Assembly: GCA_030680415.1 (NCBI GenBank)
Contig: JAUXVE010000077.1
Location: 20,098-84,097, forward strand
Origin: Rubrivivax sp.
GTDB taxonomy: Bacteria; Pseudomonadota; Gammaproteobacteria; Burkholderiales; Burkholderiaceae_C
DNA: 64,000 nt
Direction of reading: 5' to 3'
A program made the position numbers and the translations under genes. Below, one piece after another: positions 1 to 10,704 of the stretch. The notes under the pieces were generated by a model. That model made no database searches and was not told the origin of the DNA. It saw nothing but the letters and a program-made list of their open reading frames with translations. Within the stretch, counting starts at the first letter, position 1. Each line of letters opens with the position of its first letter.

Positions 1-1
1 C

Positions 2-2662
<2,661 letters not shown>

Positions 2663-2717
2663 TGTCCGCCATGGGCGCCAACGCCACATCTGCGGGCAGG
2701 AGCCGCTGCCGAGCGAC

Positions 2718-3086
2718 ATGACCTCCAATGCCCACCTCGCCGCCGGCGAGCCGTCGCGCGCTGAGCTCGATGGCCTGGAGGGCCCGGCGATGGTCGAGTT
2801 CGGCACCGATTGGTGCGGCTACTGCCGCGGCGCGCAGCCGCTGATCGCCGCGCCCCTGGCCGATCATCCCCGCGTGCGACACGTTAAGGTGGAAGACGGC
2901 CGCGGCCGACGGCTCGGCCGCTCCTTCGGCGTCAAGTTGTGGCCGACCCTGGTGTTCCTGTGCGACGGCCGGGAATTGGCGCGGTTGGTGCGGCCGCGCA
3001 GCGAGCAGGAGATCCTGCGCGCCCTGGCGTTGATCGACCCGTCTTGCGGGGCGGGCGGCGCGCCGAACCGGGACGCCGTTTCCTGA
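2718..3086 (+). CDS. Thioredoxin-like protein with WCGYC active site
   Basis: Small thioredoxin-fold protein of 122 residues. The redox motif WCGYC follows the conserved strand MVEFGTDWC, and a cis-Pro region (KLWPTLVFL) lies about 40 residues later, as in thioredoxins. No signal peptide is seen, so a cytoplasmic disulfide reductase role is likely. The open frame extends upstream into the metH tail, but the ATG at 2718 gives a normal-length protein and lies clear of metH. The centre of the motif is GY rather than the GP of classical thioredoxin, so substrate and redox potential may differ. It lies 55 bp after metH in the same direction and may be cotranscribed. Confidence 0.8.
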   Translation: MTSNAHLAAGEPSRAELDGLEGPAMVEFGTDWCGYCRGAQPLIAAPLADHPRVRHVKVEDGRGRRLGRSFGVKLWPTLVFLCDGRELARLVRPRSEQEILRALALIDPSCGAGGAPNRDAVS

Positions 3087-3177
3087 ATCGCAGGCTGGCC
3101 ATGGTGTGCAATACCGGCTCGCCGATCCGGCCCATGACCAAGACCGTCTGAACGACAGCCGGTCGCGGCTGCGCCGC

Positions 3178-3183
3178 TATGAT
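3178..3183 (+). promoter_or_regulatory. -10-like hexamer just upstream of rep
   Basis: TATGAT lies 10 nt before the ATG at 3194. A start of transcription about 7 nt after the hexamer leaves an untranslated leader of only a few bases. The two upstream in-frame ATGs (3179 and 3182) fall inside this hexamer and are unlikely to be used. Confidence 0.45.
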
Positions 3184-3193
3184 GCCCGGCCCC

Positions 3194-5239
3194 ATGAGTA
3201 CGCACGCCGCCCCCGTGTCCCTGAACATCGCCCAGATGGAGGCCGTGCACCACCTCGCCGGGCCCAGCCTGGTGCTGGCCGGCGCCGGCTCGGGCAAGAC
3301 GCGGGTCATCGTGCACAAGATCGCGCGCCTGCTGCAGGCCGGGCTGGAGCCCAAGCAGATCGCCGCCATCACCTTCACCAACAAGGCGGCGCAGGAAATG
3401 CGCGAGCGCGCCAAGGCGCTGGTCGGGCCACGCGCCGCGCGCGACCTGGCGGTGAGCACTTTCCACAGTCTGGGCGTGCGCCTGCTGCGCAGCGACGGCA
3501 CGCGCATCGGGCTGAAGGAGAACTTCTCCATCCTCGACAGCGACGACGTTCTGGGTGTGCTTCGCGACGCCGGCGGCAACACCGACAACGCCCTGGCGCG
3601 GCGCTGGCAGTGGGCCATCAGCCTGTGGAAGAACCAGGGCCGGGACGCCGCCGCAGCCGAAAGCGCGGCGGCCGACGACGACGAACGCATTGCCGCGCGC
3701 GTGATGCGGCGCTACGAAGAACGGCTGGCGGCTTTTCAGGCCGTCGACTTCGACGACCTCATCGGCCTGCCGCTGAAGCTGCTGCAGCGCGACGCCGAGG
3801 TGCGCGAGAAGTGGCAGGCGCAGTTCCGCCACATCCTGGTCGACGAGGTCCAGGACACCAACGCCGTGCAGTACGAACTGCTCAGGATGCTGGTCGGCGA
3901 GCGCGGTCTGTTCACCGCGGTGGGCGACGACGACCAGAGCATCTACGGCTGGCGTGGCGCCACCATCGACAACCTCAAGCGCCTGCCGCAGGACTACCCG
4001 CTTCTCAAGCTCATCGCGCTGGAACAGAACTACCGCTCCACCGGCCACATCCTGCGCGCCGCCAACGCGGTGATCTCGCACAACCCGAAGCTGTTCGAGA
4101 AGAAGCTGTGGAGCGACTTCGGCGACGGCGAGCCGGTCAGGGTGGTCGAATGCGACGGCGAGGAGCACGAGGCCGAACGCGCGGTGGCGCGCATCCAGGC
4201 CTTGCGGTCCGCCGGCGGCGTGAAATTCGGTGACTGCGCCGTGCTCTACCGCGCCAACCACCAGGCGCGTGTCTTCGAGCAGAAGTTGCGCGCGGCGCAG
4301 ATCCCCTACAAGGTGTCGGGCGGGCAGAGCTACTTCGACCGCGCCGAGATCAAGGACCTGTGCGCCTGGCTGCGGCTGCTGGTCAACCAGGACGACGATC
4401 CCGCCTTCCTGCGCGCCGTGACGACGCCCAAGCGTGGCATCGGGCACCAGACCCTGGCCGGCCTGGGGGAGTTTGCGTCGAAGTGGAAGGTGAGCCTGTT
4501 CGAGGCCCTGTTCTCGCCCAGCCTGGGCAGCATGCTCAAGGGCAAGGCCATCGACGGCCTGCACGAGTTCGGGCGCGAGGTCAACGACCTGGAGCACCGC
4601 GCGCGCCACACCACGGGCAGCGAGGATGCCAAGGCGCTGCTGCTGGGCTGGCTGAAGGACATCGGCTACGAGCAGCACCTGTTCGACGGTGAAGACAGCG
4701 ACAAGCTCGCCGCCGCGCGCTGGAGCAACGTGCTCGACTTCGTCGACTGGATCGCGCGGCGCTGCGGCGGCGAGATCACGCCGGACGGTGGCAGCACTTT
4801 CGAGAGCGAGAGGTCGAGCGTGCTGCAGGTGGCGCAGACCATCAGCGTCATCATCAGCCTGGCCGAGCGTGGCGACGAGCAGGACGTGGTGACGCTGTCG
4901 ACGCTGCACGCCGCCAAGGGCCTGGAGTGGCCGCACGTGACGCTGGCCGGCGTCAACGAAGGGCTGCTGCCGTTTCGCAGCGGTGACGACGACATGACCC
5001 CCGAGCGCCTGGAGGAGGAGCGACGCCTGATGTACGTGGGCATCACGCGCGCGCGCAGCACGCTGGCGGTGAGCACGCTGCGGCGGCGCAAGAAGGGCCG
5101 CGACACGGTGGTCGGCATACCCAGCCGCTTCATCGAGGAGATGAAGCTCGACGAAGGCGTGGTCAAGGAAGACCCGCGCGTGCGGCTGCAGAAGCTGCGC
5201 GACGCGATGGCGGCACGGGTGGCCCCCGCGCCCACCTAG
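3194..5239 (+). CDS. rep: ATP-dependent DNA helicase, Rep/UvrD family
   Basis: Superfamily 1A 3'-5' DNA helicase of 681 residues, close to the length of E. coli Rep (673). Visible motifs are Walker A GAGSGKT at residues 30-36, motif Ia region FTNKAAQEM, motif II DEVQDTN, motif III GDDDQSIYGWRGA, the QNYRS motif IV segment and motif V TLHAAKGLEW. Rep removes proteins ahead of replication forks and helps restart stalled forks. Length and motif spacing favour Rep over UvrD/PcrA, which are longer. The start at 3194 (MSTHAAP) is preferred because upstream ATGs overlap the likely -10 element. The next gene begins 8 bp downstream. Confidence 0.92.
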   Translation: MSTHAAPVSLNIAQMEAVHHLAGPSLVLAGAGSGKTRVIVHKIARLLQAGLEPKQIAAITFTNKAAQEMRERAKALVGPRAARDLAVSTFHSLGVRLLRSDGTRIGLKENFSILDSDDVLGVLRDAGGNTDNALARRWQWAISLWKNQGRDAAAAESAAADDDERIAARVMRRYEERLAAFQAVDFDDLIGLPLKLLQRDAEVREKWQAQFRHILVDEVQDTNAVQYELLRMLVGERGLFTAVGDDDQSIYGWRGATIDNLKRLPQDYPLLKLIALEQNYRSTGHILRAANAVISHNPKLFEKKLWSDFGDGEPVRVVECDGEEHEAERAVARIQALRSAGGVKFGDCAVLYRANHQARVFEQKLRAAQIPYKVSGGQSYFDRAEIKDLCAWLRLLVNQDDDPAFLRAVTTPKRGIGHQTLAGLGEFASKWKVSLFEALFSPSLGSMLKGKAIDGLHEFGREVNDLEHRARHTTGSEDAKALLLGWLKDIGYEQHLFDGEDSDKLAAARWSNVLDFVDWIARRCGGEITPDGGSTFESERSSVLQVAQTISVIISLAERGDEQDVVTLSTLHAAKGLEWPHVTLAGVNEGLLPFRSGDDDMTPERLEEERRLMYVGITRARSTLAVSTLRRRKKGRDTVVGIPSRFIEEMKLDEGVVKEDPRVRLQKLRDAMAARVAPAPT

Positions 5240-5247
5240 GAGTGACC

Positions 5248-5904
5248 ATGGCGCACAACGATCACGTTCGCTGGCTCGCCGCGGCACTGGTCGGCAGCGC
5301 CGCGCTGGCCATCGCGTCGGCGCCCTGGGCGCCGGCCATGCCGGTGTTGAACTTCGTCTTCAAGCCGCTGGCGACGCTGATCGTCATCGCCTACGCCTGG
5401 CGCCGCGGGCACGACGCGCCGCTGCTGCGGCGCTGGGTGCTGGCGGGGCTCGTGCTTTCGCTGGCCGGCGACGTGGCCCTGTTGTGGCCGAAACAGGGCT
5501 TCCTGCCGGGGCTGGTGAGCTTCCTGCTGGCGCACCTGGCCTATCTGGTGGCTTTCACGCGCGTGCAGCGCCTGGCGGCCTGGCCGCCGGCCTTCGTGGG
5601 CTATGCGGCAGTGGCCGGCGTCGTGCTGTGGCGGCTGTGGCCGGGCGTGCCGGTGGCCTTGCAGGCGCCGGTGCTGGCCTACGTCGTGTGCCTGGCGGCC
5701 ATGGCGGCGCAGGCGGCGGTGCTGTGGCAGCGCGGTTCGGCGCGCGGTGCCGTGCTGGCCTTGGGCGGCGCCCTGTTCATGACCTCGGACGCGCTGCTGG
5801 CCAGCAACAAGTTCGCCGGCCCGCTGCCGTGGGCCAGCCTGTGGATCCTGGGCACCTACTGGTCGGCGCAGTGGTGCATCGCGTCGTGGCTCAAGCCGCG
5901 CTGA
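5248..5904 (+). CDS. YhhN/TMEM86 family membrane protein (lysoplasmalogenase-like)
   Basis: Protein of 218 residues that is almost entirely hydrophobic, with about eight predicted membrane helices. The pattern matches the YhhN/TMEM86 family, for example LSLAGDVALLWPKQGFLPGL in the middle, where the conserved GD is part of the proposed active site, and the later MTSDALLASNKF segment. Eukaryotic members hydrolyse the vinyl-ether bond of lysoplasmalogen; the bacterial role is uncertain. The ATG at 5248 has AGGAG 5 nt upstream, which is better placed than the alternative GTG at 5242. It follows rep by 8 bp and converges on the LytTR regulator. Confidence 0.82.
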   Translation: MAHNDHVRWLAAALVGSAALAIASAPWAPAMPVLNFVFKPLATLIVIAYAWRRGHDAPLLRRWVLAGLVLSLAGDVALLWPKQGFLPGLVSFLLAHLAYLVAFTRVQRLAAWPPAFVGYAAVAGVVLWRLWPGVPVALQAPVLAYVVCLAAMAAQAAVLWQRGSARGAVLALGGALFMTSDALLASNKFAGPLPWASLWILGTYWSAQWCIASWLKPR

Positions 5905-5932
5905 AGATGGCCTCGGCCGGCCCCGTTCGCGC

Positions 5933-6853
5933 TTACATGCCCTTGAACAGGCCCGTGTAGCTGCGGCTGACTTCGAGCTTTTCGGGGTGGCCCTTGACGC
6001 TGACGATCTGGCGGCCACGGAAGTCGCGCGTGACACCGGCGATGGCCTTGACGTTGACCATCGTGCTGCGGTGGATCTGCCAGAACAGCCGCGGGTCGAT
6101 CTCGTCGACCAGTTCCTTGATCGGCTTCCTGATCAGCGCTTCGACCTGCGCCGTTTGCACCCGCGTGTACTTCTCGTCGCTGATGAAGAAGAGCACGTCT
6201 TCGACCGGGATCATCTGGATCGCCTGGCCCACCGTGGCCTGGATCCACTGCAGGTACTGCGGCGCGCTGCCGGGGTTCAGGCGCGCCGCCAGCTGGTGCA
6301 GCAGCTGCTGCAGGTGCGGCCCCGCCGGCGCCTCGGTGCCGCTTCGGCGCGCTGCCAGACGCTGCTTGATGCGGCCCACGGTGACCTGCAGCCGCTCGCG
6401 TTCGGCGGGCTTGAGCACGTAGTCCGCTGCCCCCTGTTCGAAGGCTTCCACCGCGTACTGGTCGTAGGCGGTGATGAAGACGATCTCGGGCAGCCCGTCG
6501 TTGTCGTCGGCCTCGTGGCCGGCGCGTGGCGGCAGTTGGGCGATCTGCCGCGCCGCCTCGACCCCGGTCAGGCCGGGCATGCGGATGTCGAGGAAGACGA
6601 TGTCGGGGCGGTGCTCGTCGACGAGTTGCACCGCTTCCAGCCCGTTGCGGGCTTCGGCGACGATGTGCAGTTCGGGCCAGACCTCGGCCAGGCGGGCGCG
6701 AAGTTGTTCCCGCATCAGGCGTTCATCGTCGGCCAGCACCGCCGTCGGTGCCTGTCCGTTCGCCGCCGTCGGTGCCTGTCCGTTCGCCATCGTCGGTTCG
6801 CGTGCCTTCTCCGCCCGCGGCGCGGACGCTGTGCCTGGGTCTTCGGTGCTCAT
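5933..6853 (-). CDS. LytTR-family response regulator
   Basis: Response regulator of 306 residues. An N-terminal extension of about 40 residues precedes the receiver domain. The phosphoacceptor is Asp89 in DIVFLDIRMPG, with the acidic pocket in LADDERLMREQL. A LytTR DNA-binding domain follows (VEDVLFFISDEKYTRVQT, then RSTMVNVKAI), as in LytT/AlgR/YehT. The ATG at 6853 overlaps the stop of the upstream membrane gene in an ATGA arrangement, so it is the third gene of an operon with the sensor kinase at 7319-8788. The N-terminal extension contains a duplicated eight-residue unit. Targets cannot be named from sequence. Confidence 0.9.
   Translation of the reverse strand: MSTEDPGTASAPRAEKAREPTMANGQAPTAANGQAPTAVLADDERLMREQLRARLAEVWPELHIVAEARNGLEAVQLVDEHRPDIVFLDIRMPGLTGVEAARQIAQLPPRAGHEADDNDGLPEIVFITAYDQYAVEAFEQGAADYVLKPAERERLQVTVGRIKQRLAARRSGTEAPAGPHLQQLLHQLAARLNPGSAPQYLQWIQATVGQAIQMIPVEDVLFFISDEKYTRVQTAQVEALIRKPIKELVDEIDPRLFWQIHRSTMVNVKAIAGVTRDFRGRQIVSVKGHPEKLEVSRSYTGLFKGM
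6741..6788 (+). repeat. Two perfect tandem copies of a 24-bp unit inside the regulator gene
   Basis: The unit GCCGTCGGTGCCTGTCCGTT plus CGCC occurs twice back to back (6741-6764 and 6765-6788). On the minus strand it encodes the repeated residues NGQAPTAA in the linker before the receiver domain. Being in frame and a multiple of three, it can expand or contract without breaking the gene. Confidence 0.9.
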
Positions 6854-7317
6854 GTCTGCATCGTAGCGGCGCCGCGCGGCCGGCGGCGCAGGATCAGCCA
6901 CAGCACGAGGACGATCAGCCACAGTGGCGACAGCGCCACTGCCGCCACCACCAGCAGTGCCAGCAGCGCGACGCCAATGCCCACCGCCGCAGCCACCAGG
7001 GCCAGCAGCACGGCGCACGGCACCACCACCATCATCACCAGCAGGGCCAGCGCGACGCCGGCGAAGGCCAGCGGCCAGGACGCGCGGTCCAGTTCGAAAT
7101 GACCCCAGCGTTCACCGTCGATGGTGACGTTGACGCCCTCGCGGGCGCCGTCGGCGAGTGCCAGCAGCAGCGCAGCGCCCGACGCGGCCAGCAGCAGTGC
7201 CAGCACGAACAGGGCCAGCAGCACCCAGGGCCAGACCGCGCGGCGTGGTGCATGGGCGGTGGCCGCGGGCTTCCTGCGGCGCTCACCTGCGAAGGCGTGA
7301 CTGTCGTCGGTATTCAT
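6850..7317 (-). CDS. Small multi-pass membrane protein between sensor kinase and regulator
   Basis: Unrecognised protein of 155 residues. A basic N-terminus rich in Arg precedes one membrane helix near residues 28-50. A short soluble stretch follows (NVTIDGERWGHFELD), then two or three Leu/Val/Ala-rich helices and an Arg-rich tail. The ATG at 7317 lies 1 bp after the kinase stop, and the gene's own stop overlaps the regulator ATG, so the three are clearly translationally linked. Its position suggests an accessory sensory or assembly role for the two-component system. That is inference from context only. Confidence 0.75.
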   Translation of the reverse strand: MNTDDSHAFAGERRRKPAATAHAPRRAVWPWVLLALFVLALLLAASGAALLLALADGAREGVNVTIDGERWGHFELDRASWPLAFAGVALALLVMMVVVPCAVLLALVAAAVGIGVALLALLVVAAVALSPLWLIVLVLWLILRRRPRGAATMQT

Positions 7318-7318
7318 C

Positions 7319-8788
7319 TCATGCCGTCCCTTCGACAGTCTTGTACGGCACGGTGATCGTGACCACGGTGCCGCTGGGCTGGCTCTCGGCCACCGTGAGC
7401 GCGGCCTTGGGTCCGTACAGCAGCTGCAGACGCTCGCGGATGTTGGCCAGGCCGACACCGGTGCCGGCAGTGGCCGCCTTGCCGAAGCCCAGGCCCGTGT
7501 CGGCCACCGTCACCTGCAGCTTGCCGTGTACGATCTCGGCCGCCAGGCGCAGGCTGCCGCCCTCGGGCTTGGGCTCCAGGCCGTGCTTGATGGCGTTTTC
7601 GACCAGTGTCTGGATCATCATGGGCGGAAACTCGGCCGACAGCAGACCCTCCGGCACGGCGATCTCGGTGCTCAGCCGCTCCTCCATGCGCACCTTCAGG
7701 ATCTCCAGGTAGGGCCGGATCACCGCCAGCTCGCGCCCCAGGTCGCGCACGCCGCTGTGGCCGTTGCCGCTGGCTTCGCGCATGGTGGGCATGCTGGCGC
7801 GCAGCAGCGCGATCAGGTTCTTCTGCATCACGCTGGCGCGCGCCGGGTCGGTCTCGATCAGGTGGTCGATCGAGGCCAGCGTGTTGAACAGGAAGTGCGG
7901 CTCGACCTGCGCCTGCATTGCCGCCATGCGTGCTTCCACCACCTGGCGCTTCAGCGACTCGGCCTCGGCCGTTGCCGATGCCTTCTTGGCCTGCACCTCG
8001 GCCTGCATGCGGCCCTTGTAGGTGAACTTGAGGATCGCCGAGGCCACGATCCACAGCAATGCGAACTGCATCATCACATCGCCGATGCCGATGCGCGTGG
8101 TGCGCTTGCGCGAGCGCGGCGCGTCGTTCAGCGCGTCGGCAACGGCGCGCTGCGCTTCGACACGCGCCTCTGCAGCATCGCGTGCCGCCTGTTCGGCGTC
8201 TTCGCGGGCCTCGCGCAATGCCTGCTCGACCTCGCGCTTGGCCTCGGCGATGGCCGCGCGCACGGCGTCCGACATCTCCCCCGGCGGCAGTTGGATGTTC
8301 AGGCCCCGCACGGCCGAGGCCGCGGCGTCGGCAGCCTGGCGCGCATGGTCGGCCGCGGCTTCGGCCGCCGATGCCGCTTGCGCGGGGGGGCTGGCGCGGG
8401 GCGAGATGCGGATGCCGTCCTTGCCGATGCTGATTTCGACGCCGGTGTCGGCGCCGCCCTTGCCGGGGGTCTCGATGCGGATCGGGGACTCAGATGCCTT
8501 GGGCACCTTGGGCGCACGGGGTGCGGCAACCGGCTTCGGCGGCGCGGGCGGGGTCACCAGCACGCGCGGCCGCTCGGTCTTCACCTCCTCGGTGAAGGTC
8601 CAGGTGAAGGGTGGCAGATCGTGCAGGATGCCCACCACGATCAGCAGCAGCAGCGCCAGCACGATGAAGCGCTTCCAGCTGATGTTGACCAGCCAGCTGC
8701 CGTAGGCGTGGTAAGCCCGCAGCGCAGCGGCCGAGAAGCGCTGCCAGCGGTCTGACCAGGCTGTGGCGGTGGCGGCCTGGGTGTTCAT
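7319..8788 (-). CDS. LytS/YehU-type sensor histidine kinase
   Basis: Sensor kinase of 489 residues in the His_kinase (LytS-like) family. One membrane helix lies near residues 40-58 and a second near 245-265. Between them is a periplasmic region rich in Pro, then Ala/Glu/Arg, that looks like a long coiled coil. The H-box is QVEPHFLFNTL with the likely phosphoacceptor His298. The ATPase N-box is QTLVENAIKHGLEP and the G-box is GTGVGLANI. The start at 8788 (MNTQAA) is chosen because the upstream extension is low-complexity Arg/Pro sequence. It is first in an operon with a membrane protein and its LytTR partner. The signal sensed is unknown. Confidence 0.9.
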   Translation of the reverse strand: MNTQAATATAWSDRWQRFSAAALRAYHAYGSWLVNISWKRFIVLALLLLIVVGILHDLPPFTWTFTEEVKTERPRVLVTPPAPPKPVAAPRAPKVPKASESPIRIETPGKGGADTGVEISIGKDGIRISPRASPPAQAASAAEAAADHARQAADAAASAVRGLNIQLPPGEMSDAVRAAIAEAKREVEQALREAREDAEQAARDAAEARVEAQRAVADALNDAPRSRKRTTRIGIGDVMMQFALLWIVASAILKFTYKGRMQAEVQAKKASATAEAESLKRQVVEARMAAMQAQVEPHFLFNTLASIDHLIETDPARASVMQKNLIALLRASMPTMREASGNGHSGVRDLGRELAVIRPYLEILKVRMEERLSTEIAVPEGLLSAEFPPMMIQTLVENAIKHGLEPKPEGGSLRLAAEIVHGKLQVTVADTGLGFGKAATAGTGVGLANIRERLQLLYGPKAALTVAESQPSGTVVTITVPYKTVEGTA

Positions 8789-8908
8789 GCGGTGCCGGGG
8801 GGCGGAGCGGGCGACATGCTGCGCACTGTACGCAGGCCGGGCGCTGCGGCCAGCGGGCGGCGACACGTGGTTGCGCCTTCACGACAGGCTGCAGCCACCG
8901 CCGACAGG

Positions 8909-8932
8909 CCGGGGCGCCTGGCGGCGCCCCGG
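8909..8932 (-). terminator. Perfect hairpin directly after the NhaR-like gene
   Basis: A 10-bp perfect stem (CCGGGGCGCC / GGCGCCCCGG) with a 4-nt loop begins at the base next to the stop codon of the LysR-type gene. No T-tract follows, so it may act with Rho or protect the mRNA end rather than be a classical intrinsic terminator. Confidence 0.5.
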
Positions 8933-9832
8933 TCAGCCCCCGAACAGCGCGCTGCGCGCGGCGCTTGTGATCGCTGCCACGCCCGGGTGGGTGATGCGCC
9001 GCTCCACCGAGATGGCGTAGAAGTCCTCCGTCAACTCGTCGCTGTGCCCGATGACCTGCACCCCGTACTGCGCCGAAGTCTCGTCCTCGAGCACGGTCGG
9101 CGACAGGAACAAGCCGTGGCCGTCGCGGCCGAAGGCCTTCATCAGGGCGCCGTCGTCGAATTCACCGACCACGCGCGGCTGCAGGTGGTGGCGCAGCAAC
9201 CAGGGTTCGAGCTGCTGGCGCATCGGCGAGGCCTGGCCCTGGATCAGCATCGGCGCGCCATTCAGGCACTTCGGGAACGGGCCCTTCAGCGCCGGCAACA
9301 GTGCGGGGGCGCAGAAGAAGCTCATCGGCGAGCTGCCCAGGGCGTGGTTGAAAGCCTTCACGCTCAAGCGGCGTGACAGCGGCTCGTCGGCGATCACGAG
9401 GTCGAGGCGGTGCAGCGCCAGCTGCGCCAGCAGGTCGCCGTGCTTGCCCTCGACGCAGATCAGGCGCACCGGCTGCGCCAGCCTGAGGGCCGGCGCCAGC
9501 AGCCGGCTGGCCACCGGCTTGGCCACCGAATCGGCCACGCCGACGCGGAATTCGAGCACCGGCTTGCCGCCGACACGCTCTTCGCGCATCTCGGCTTCGA
9601 GCTCGTTGCCGAGGCCGAAAATCTCGTCGGCATAGCGCAGGGCGACGCGGCCGTCGTCGGTGAGTTCGAGCTTGCGCCCGCTCTTGCGGAACAACTTGCG
9701 GCCCAGGCGGTCTTCCAGAAGCTTGATCTGGCTCGACAGCGTTTGCGGCGTGGTGTGGAGTTGCTCGCCGGCGCGGGCGATGCCGCCGGCCTTGGCGGCG
9801 ACCCAGAAGTAGTGCAGATGCTTGAAGTTCAT
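8933..9832 (-). CDS. nhaR: LysR-family regulator, NhaR-like
   Basis: LysR-type transcription factor of 299 residues. The N-terminus MNFKHLHYFWVAAKAGGI and the following helix-turn-helix (EQLHTTPQTLSSQIKLLEDR) are typical of the NhaR subgroup, which in enterobacteria activates the Na+/H+ antiporter gene nhaA in response to sodium. No antiporter gene is in this window, so the target is unknown and the name rests on family resemblance. The ATG at 9832 gives the normal LysR length; the frame upstream runs through AT-rich promoter DNA. It is transcribed away from the Rrf2-type regulator. Confidence 0.8.
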   Translation of the reverse strand: MNFKHLHYFWVAAKAGGIARAGEQLHTTPQTLSSQIKLLEDRLGRKLFRKSGRKLELTDDGRVALRYADEIFGLGNELEAEMREERVGGKPVLEFRVGVADSVAKPVASRLLAPALRLAQPVRLICVEGKHGDLLAQLALHRLDLVIADEPLSRRLSVKAFNHALGSSPMSFFCAPALLPALKGPFPKCLNGAPMLIQGQASPMRQQLEPWLLRHHLQPRVVGEFDDGALMKAFGRDGHGLFLSPTVLEDETSAQYGVQVIGHSDELTEDFYAISVERRITHPGVAAITSAARSALFGG

Positions 9833-9843
9833 ACGTCTGATTT

Positions 9844-9871
9844 TTCGATGTTTTAAAGTTTGATTATCGAA
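9844..9871. promoter_or_regulatory. AT-rich inverted repeat between divergent regulators
   Basis: TTCGAT at 9844-9849 and ATCGAA at 9866-9871 form an inverted repeat in the most AT-rich patch of this part of the window. It sits just upstream of the NhaR-like gene, where LysR proteins usually bind to autoregulate. This is a candidate operator only. Confidence 0.4.
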
Positions 9872-9900
9872 TTTACGCGAAGTGAAAATGCCCCTAGATT
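9872..9900 (+). promoter_or_regulatory. Candidate sigma70 promoter for the Rrf2-type regulator
   Basis: TTTACG (9872-9877) and TAGATT (9895-9900) are separated by 17 nt and each matches the consensus at four of six positions. Predicted transcription start is near 9907. The coding start at 9946 has a strong ribosome site AAGGAGA (9934-9940). Confidence 0.5.
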
Positions 9901-9945
9901 CAGCGGTGTCGTGGTTCGCCACCCCTCGCGTCCAAGGAGAGTTCC

Positions 9946-10455
9946 ATGCGCATGAGCACGAAGGGCCGTTTTGCCGTCAACGCCTTGATCGACCTGGCAC
10001 TGCGTGAGCCCGCGGGGCCGGTGGCGCTGGCCGCGATCTGCGCCAGGCAGCAGATCTCGCTGTCCTACCTGGAACAGCTGTTCAGCCGCCTGCGCCGCCA
10101 TGGCCTGGTGGAGAGCACACGCGGGCCCGGCGGCGGCTACACGCTGGGCCGCAGCGCGGGGGAGATCACGGTGGCCGAGATCGTGATCGCGGTCGATGAG
10201 TCGCTGCCGGACGCGGCCACCGAGGACCGCGACGACGGCGTTTCGCGCGACCTGTGGCAGCGCCTGAACGCCATCATGCTGGAGCACATGGCCGCCATCA
10301 CGCTGAAGAGCCTGGTCGACGAGCAGATCGCCGATGGCGTGACGGTGGAAGCCAAGCCGCCGCGGCGCGCGATCTCCGCGCGTCCGCCGGTGGCGCCGCT
10401 GCGCACCACGGTGCCGAATTCGGTGTTCGCCTTCGGGCGCTCGCTCGCGCGCTGA
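9946..10455 (+). CDS. Rrf2-family regulator, IscR-like but lacking the Fe-S cysteines
   Basis: Regulator of 169 residues. The winged helix N-terminus (MSTKGRFAVNALIDLAL, then ISLSYLEQLFSRLRRHGLV and GPGGGYTLG) closely follows IscR. IscR binds a [2Fe-2S] cluster through three cysteines around residues 92-104. Here the equivalent stretch (DESLPDAATEDRDDGVSRDL) has none, and the only Cys in the protein is near residue 31, in the DNA-binding domain. It cannot bind a cluster the IscR way and may act as a cluster-independent regulator. No isc or suf genes are nearby. Start ATG 9946 is supported by an AAGGAGA ribosome site. Confidence 0.85.
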   Translation: MRMSTKGRFAVNALIDLALREPAGPVALAAICARQQISLSYLEQLFSRLRRHGLVESTRGPGGGYTLGRSAGEITVAEIVIAVDESLPDAATEDRDDGVSRDLWQRLNAIMLEHMAAITLKSLVDEQIADGVTVEAKPPRRAISARPPVAPLRTTVPNSVFAFGRSLAR

Positions 10456-10494
10456 GCGCGCAGACTCCCGGGGCGGTGCGCCCGCGAACCGGGG

Positions 10495-10656
10495 TCAGGT
10501 ATCCGCTTCGTTGCGTGCCTGCCAGAGGTCGACCAGCATCATCACGATGCCGATGGCCACCACGACCATCATCGCTGGTTCCTTGACCTTGATGACGAAG
10601 CTGGCCAGGAAGGCCAGCATCATGGCGGCACCCACGAGGCCGAAAAGCAGTTTCAT
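10495..10656 (-). CDS. Small membrane protein, 53 residues
   Basis: Short ORF starting MKLLFGLVGAAMMLAFLASF and ending LVDLWQARNEADT. It contains two hydrophobic stretches (about residues 3-20 and 26-43) separated by KVKEP, so it would span the membrane twice. The start has an AAGGAAG ribosome site 5 nt upstream, which together with the regular hydrophobic pattern supports it as a real gene. Function unknown. It converges on the Rrf2 regulator and follows the amidase start-to-stop in neither direction, so it probably has its own transcript. Confidence 0.65.
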   Translation of the reverse strand: MKLLFGLVGAAMMLAFLASFVIKVKEPAMMVVVAIGIVMMLVDLWQARNEADT

Positions 10657-10704
10657 CTTGACTTCCTTGGTCGATGCGGTGGATTGAAGGTTGAAGCTTG
10701 AAGC

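Noticed and set aside
2864..5287. 807-codon open frame on the minus strand opposite rep
   Set aside because: It mirrors the rep gene, is full of His/Arg/Ala-rich low-complexity sequence and has no motif. It is a GC-driven antisense open frame.
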